A stretch of DNA of 24,146 nucleotides from an uncultured Bacteroides sp. (GTDB lineage Bacteria > Bacteroidota > Bacteroidia > Bacteroidales > Bacteroidaceae), in contig CAJKDC010000036.1 in assembly GCA_905198575.1 (NCBI GenBank), forward strand, positions 1-24,146. The letters are read 5' to 3'. Positions 22,975 through 24,146 of this stretch are shown here, one piece after another (position 1 is the first letter of the stretch; every line of letters begins with the position of its first letter). The notes under the pieces were generated by a model, which worked only from the letters and a program-made list of their open reading frames with translations, made no database searches and was not told the origin of the DNA. A program made the translations under genes and the position numbers.

Positions 22975-24146
22975 TTAGTGCCAAATTACTTGTTTATTTT
23001 TGTCTATCTCAAATATTCGTTCTTCCACTCCTCTTGTATAATCTCGCAGCCAAAATAAAGCTCCTTGTGGAAGATTGTCATACAGCAGCCTGTCGTCTTC
23101 CTTCGCTGTCTGTTTCCCTAAGGAGAGCCACGCACCATCTTTCATATAAAACAGTTCGTACTCATGCCCTTTGCGTATACCGTTATCATCATTGCGAATG
23201 ATATAGCGTATTCTGTCTATCACAAGAGGCTGTTCCAACTCCAGGCCTCCCCACGATAACGTGTCGTTTGAGTGGAAGAAACTCAGCGGATCACCATCAA
23301 ACAGTTTTTCGGCCCCGTTACGGGGATAATACATACTTGGTATATATGCTCCTATGACTTTACCTTTTAAAGGAAAATCCGAGCCTTCTGCATAGAATTC
23401 TACCTCTGCCATATTGCCCCATGTCTTATCGGACGATTGGTAGCGCACATATTTTACCGGTGTACGATTTTCACTTTCGACCGTGAGATATTTAAATTCC
23501 GGTATTTCTTTAATCGTATAAAATGTAACCGCATCACTGAAATCTGCTTTATTGGCTCCTTGAAAACGGCTGCCGGGCATCAATGGCGGTAAATAGGCCA
23601 GATTGGGAGCTTCCGGGTTTTTACGCTCCAGCACATACGATATGCATTCTGTCTGCGGGGTGAAATAGTTTATATTTCCAAGGGTATCCAATAAAAAAGG
23701 ATTTTCGATCAGTTGCAGTTTGCCATCGGCATACAAGGCAGTATGGTAAACGATGTTTGGTCCTACGGCCTTGAATTCTGCTTGTGTATCTTTCACATTT
23801 CCCCATGCAACGGGCGTCCATCCTCTTGGGTCGAACACGCAGAGGTAAGCGAACTGTCGGTTGGGAGACTGTTTCAAATCGATTGTAATATCTTTGGACT
23901 CAATGAAAGGATAATGAGACGTTACGTCCTTTCGGAATGCATCCCGAAAGAACTCCGGTATATCCTCGTCTCCGTGCAGCATGGCGAGTGAGCCGGCACA
24001 TTTCCCAAACGTCCGCTGATAAACTTTGGGTATCCTATGCCGGAAGCGGATAAGATGTTCGTCCGGATTTTGTTCTGCTCCCGAAAAATCATGGAATGTA
24101 CCATCGTTGTCGTACACAACATTAAATACATGGCCTTGATTTCCGT
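22975..24146 (-). CDS. Transglutaminase-like protein with discoidin-like C-terminus (5' end outside window)
   Basis: The frame is open to the window edge; 389 residues are visible. It begins GNQGHVFNVVYDNDGTFHDF, the His and, 14 residues later, Asp of a transglutaminase/protease-like Cys-His-Asp triad. The Cys would be upstream, outside the window. A middle beta-rich region follows. Near residues 220-330 there is a discoidin-like fold (TPVKYVRYQSSDKTWGNMAEVEF, then a KLFDGDPLSFF segment). The C-terminus is a beta-rich tail ending in VIWH. Only internal GTG/ATG codons are present here, so the true start is upstream. Its GC is close to that of the chromosome, unlike the next gene. Such proteins are common in Bacteroides as secreted hydrolases or peptide/glycan binders. 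The coupling with the radical SAM gene is what makes it notable. Confidence 0.75.
   Translation of the reverse strand, partial: GNQGHVFNVVYDNDGTFHDFSGAEQNPDEHLIRFRHRIPKVYQRTFGKCAGSLAMLHGDEDIPEFFRDAFRKDVTSHYPFIESKDITIDLKQSPNRQFAYLCVFDPRGWTPVAWGNVKDTQAEFKAVGPNIVYHTALYADGKLQLIENPFLLDTLGNINYFTPQTECISYVLERKNPEAPNLAYLPPLMPGSRFQGANKADFSDAVTFYTIKEIPEFKYLTVESENRTPVKYVRYQSSDKTWGNMAEVEFYAEGSDFPLKGKVIGAYIPSMYYPRNGAEKLFDGDPLSFFHSNDTLSWGGLELEQPLVIDRIRYIIRNDDNGIRKGHEYELFYMKDGAWLSLGKQTAKEDDRLLYDNLPQGALFWLRDYTRGVEERIFEIDKNKQVIWH

Noticed and set aside
15795..24146. Lanthipeptide, lasso peptide or class IIa-like bacteriocin locus
   Set aside because: No LanB/LanC/LanM, lasso cyclase/protease, or ABC peptidase-transporter is present in the window. 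The enzyme motifs are radical SAM/SPASM, and the M50 protease has no partner transporter here.
15795..24146. Transposon or prophage carrying the RiPP genes
   Set aside because: No transposase, integrase, phage gene or flanking direct repeat is visible. The AT-rich segment suggests transfer but its mechanism is not shown, and the upstream end is beyond the window.

Overview
The window looks like a chromosomal segment of a gut-type Bacteroidales (Bacteroides/Phocaeicola-like). The evidence is the recurring Bacteroidetes promoter form (TTTG, about 19 bp, TAnnTTTG), the near absence of Shine-Dalgarno sites, the Bacteroidetes-style TrpS, CarB, MutL and OstA-like proteins, and a TonB-receptor-like barrel with a carboxypeptidase-regulatory N-terminus. 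Species cannot be told from the sequence alone.

Layout. Positions 1-53 hold a truncated tRNA-Val(TAC). Positions 354-4832 hold trpS (-) and carB (+), read from back-to-back promoters. Positions 4926-6336 hold a periplasmic TlpA-type thioredoxin (-) and yaaA (+), also divergent. Positions 6421-15572 are one long minus-strand run: guaB, a divergent parvulin-like protein, a SurA-like lipoprotein, a SurA-type peptidyl-prolyl isomerase, an OstA/LptA-like protein, a small membrane protein and mutL. Apart from guaB and mutL at its ends, this run is an envelope-biogenesis set for handling outer-membrane proteins and lipopolysaccharide.

The accessory part is 15795-24146, all on the minus strand. In transcription order it holds a transglutaminase-like/discoidin-like protein (cut by the window edge), a radical SAM/SPASM enzyme whose start lies one base after the previous stop, a 68-residue peptide with a GG site and two C-terminal cysteines, an outer-membrane beta-barrel, an M50 metalloprotease with a PqqD-like N-terminus, and a multi-spanning O-antigen-ligase-like protein with a helical-repeat tail that overlaps the protease gene. 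I read this as a RiPP (ribosomally made, post-translationally modified peptide) locus: the radical SAM enzyme would modify the peptide, the PqqD-like domain bind its leader, the M50 protease cleave it at the membrane, and the barrel act at the outer membrane. No peptide ABC exporter lies in the window. The radical SAM and precursor genes are visibly more AT-rich than their neighbours, and a hairpin follows the precursor gene. The assignment rests on motifs and gene order; the product's structure and role are unknown.
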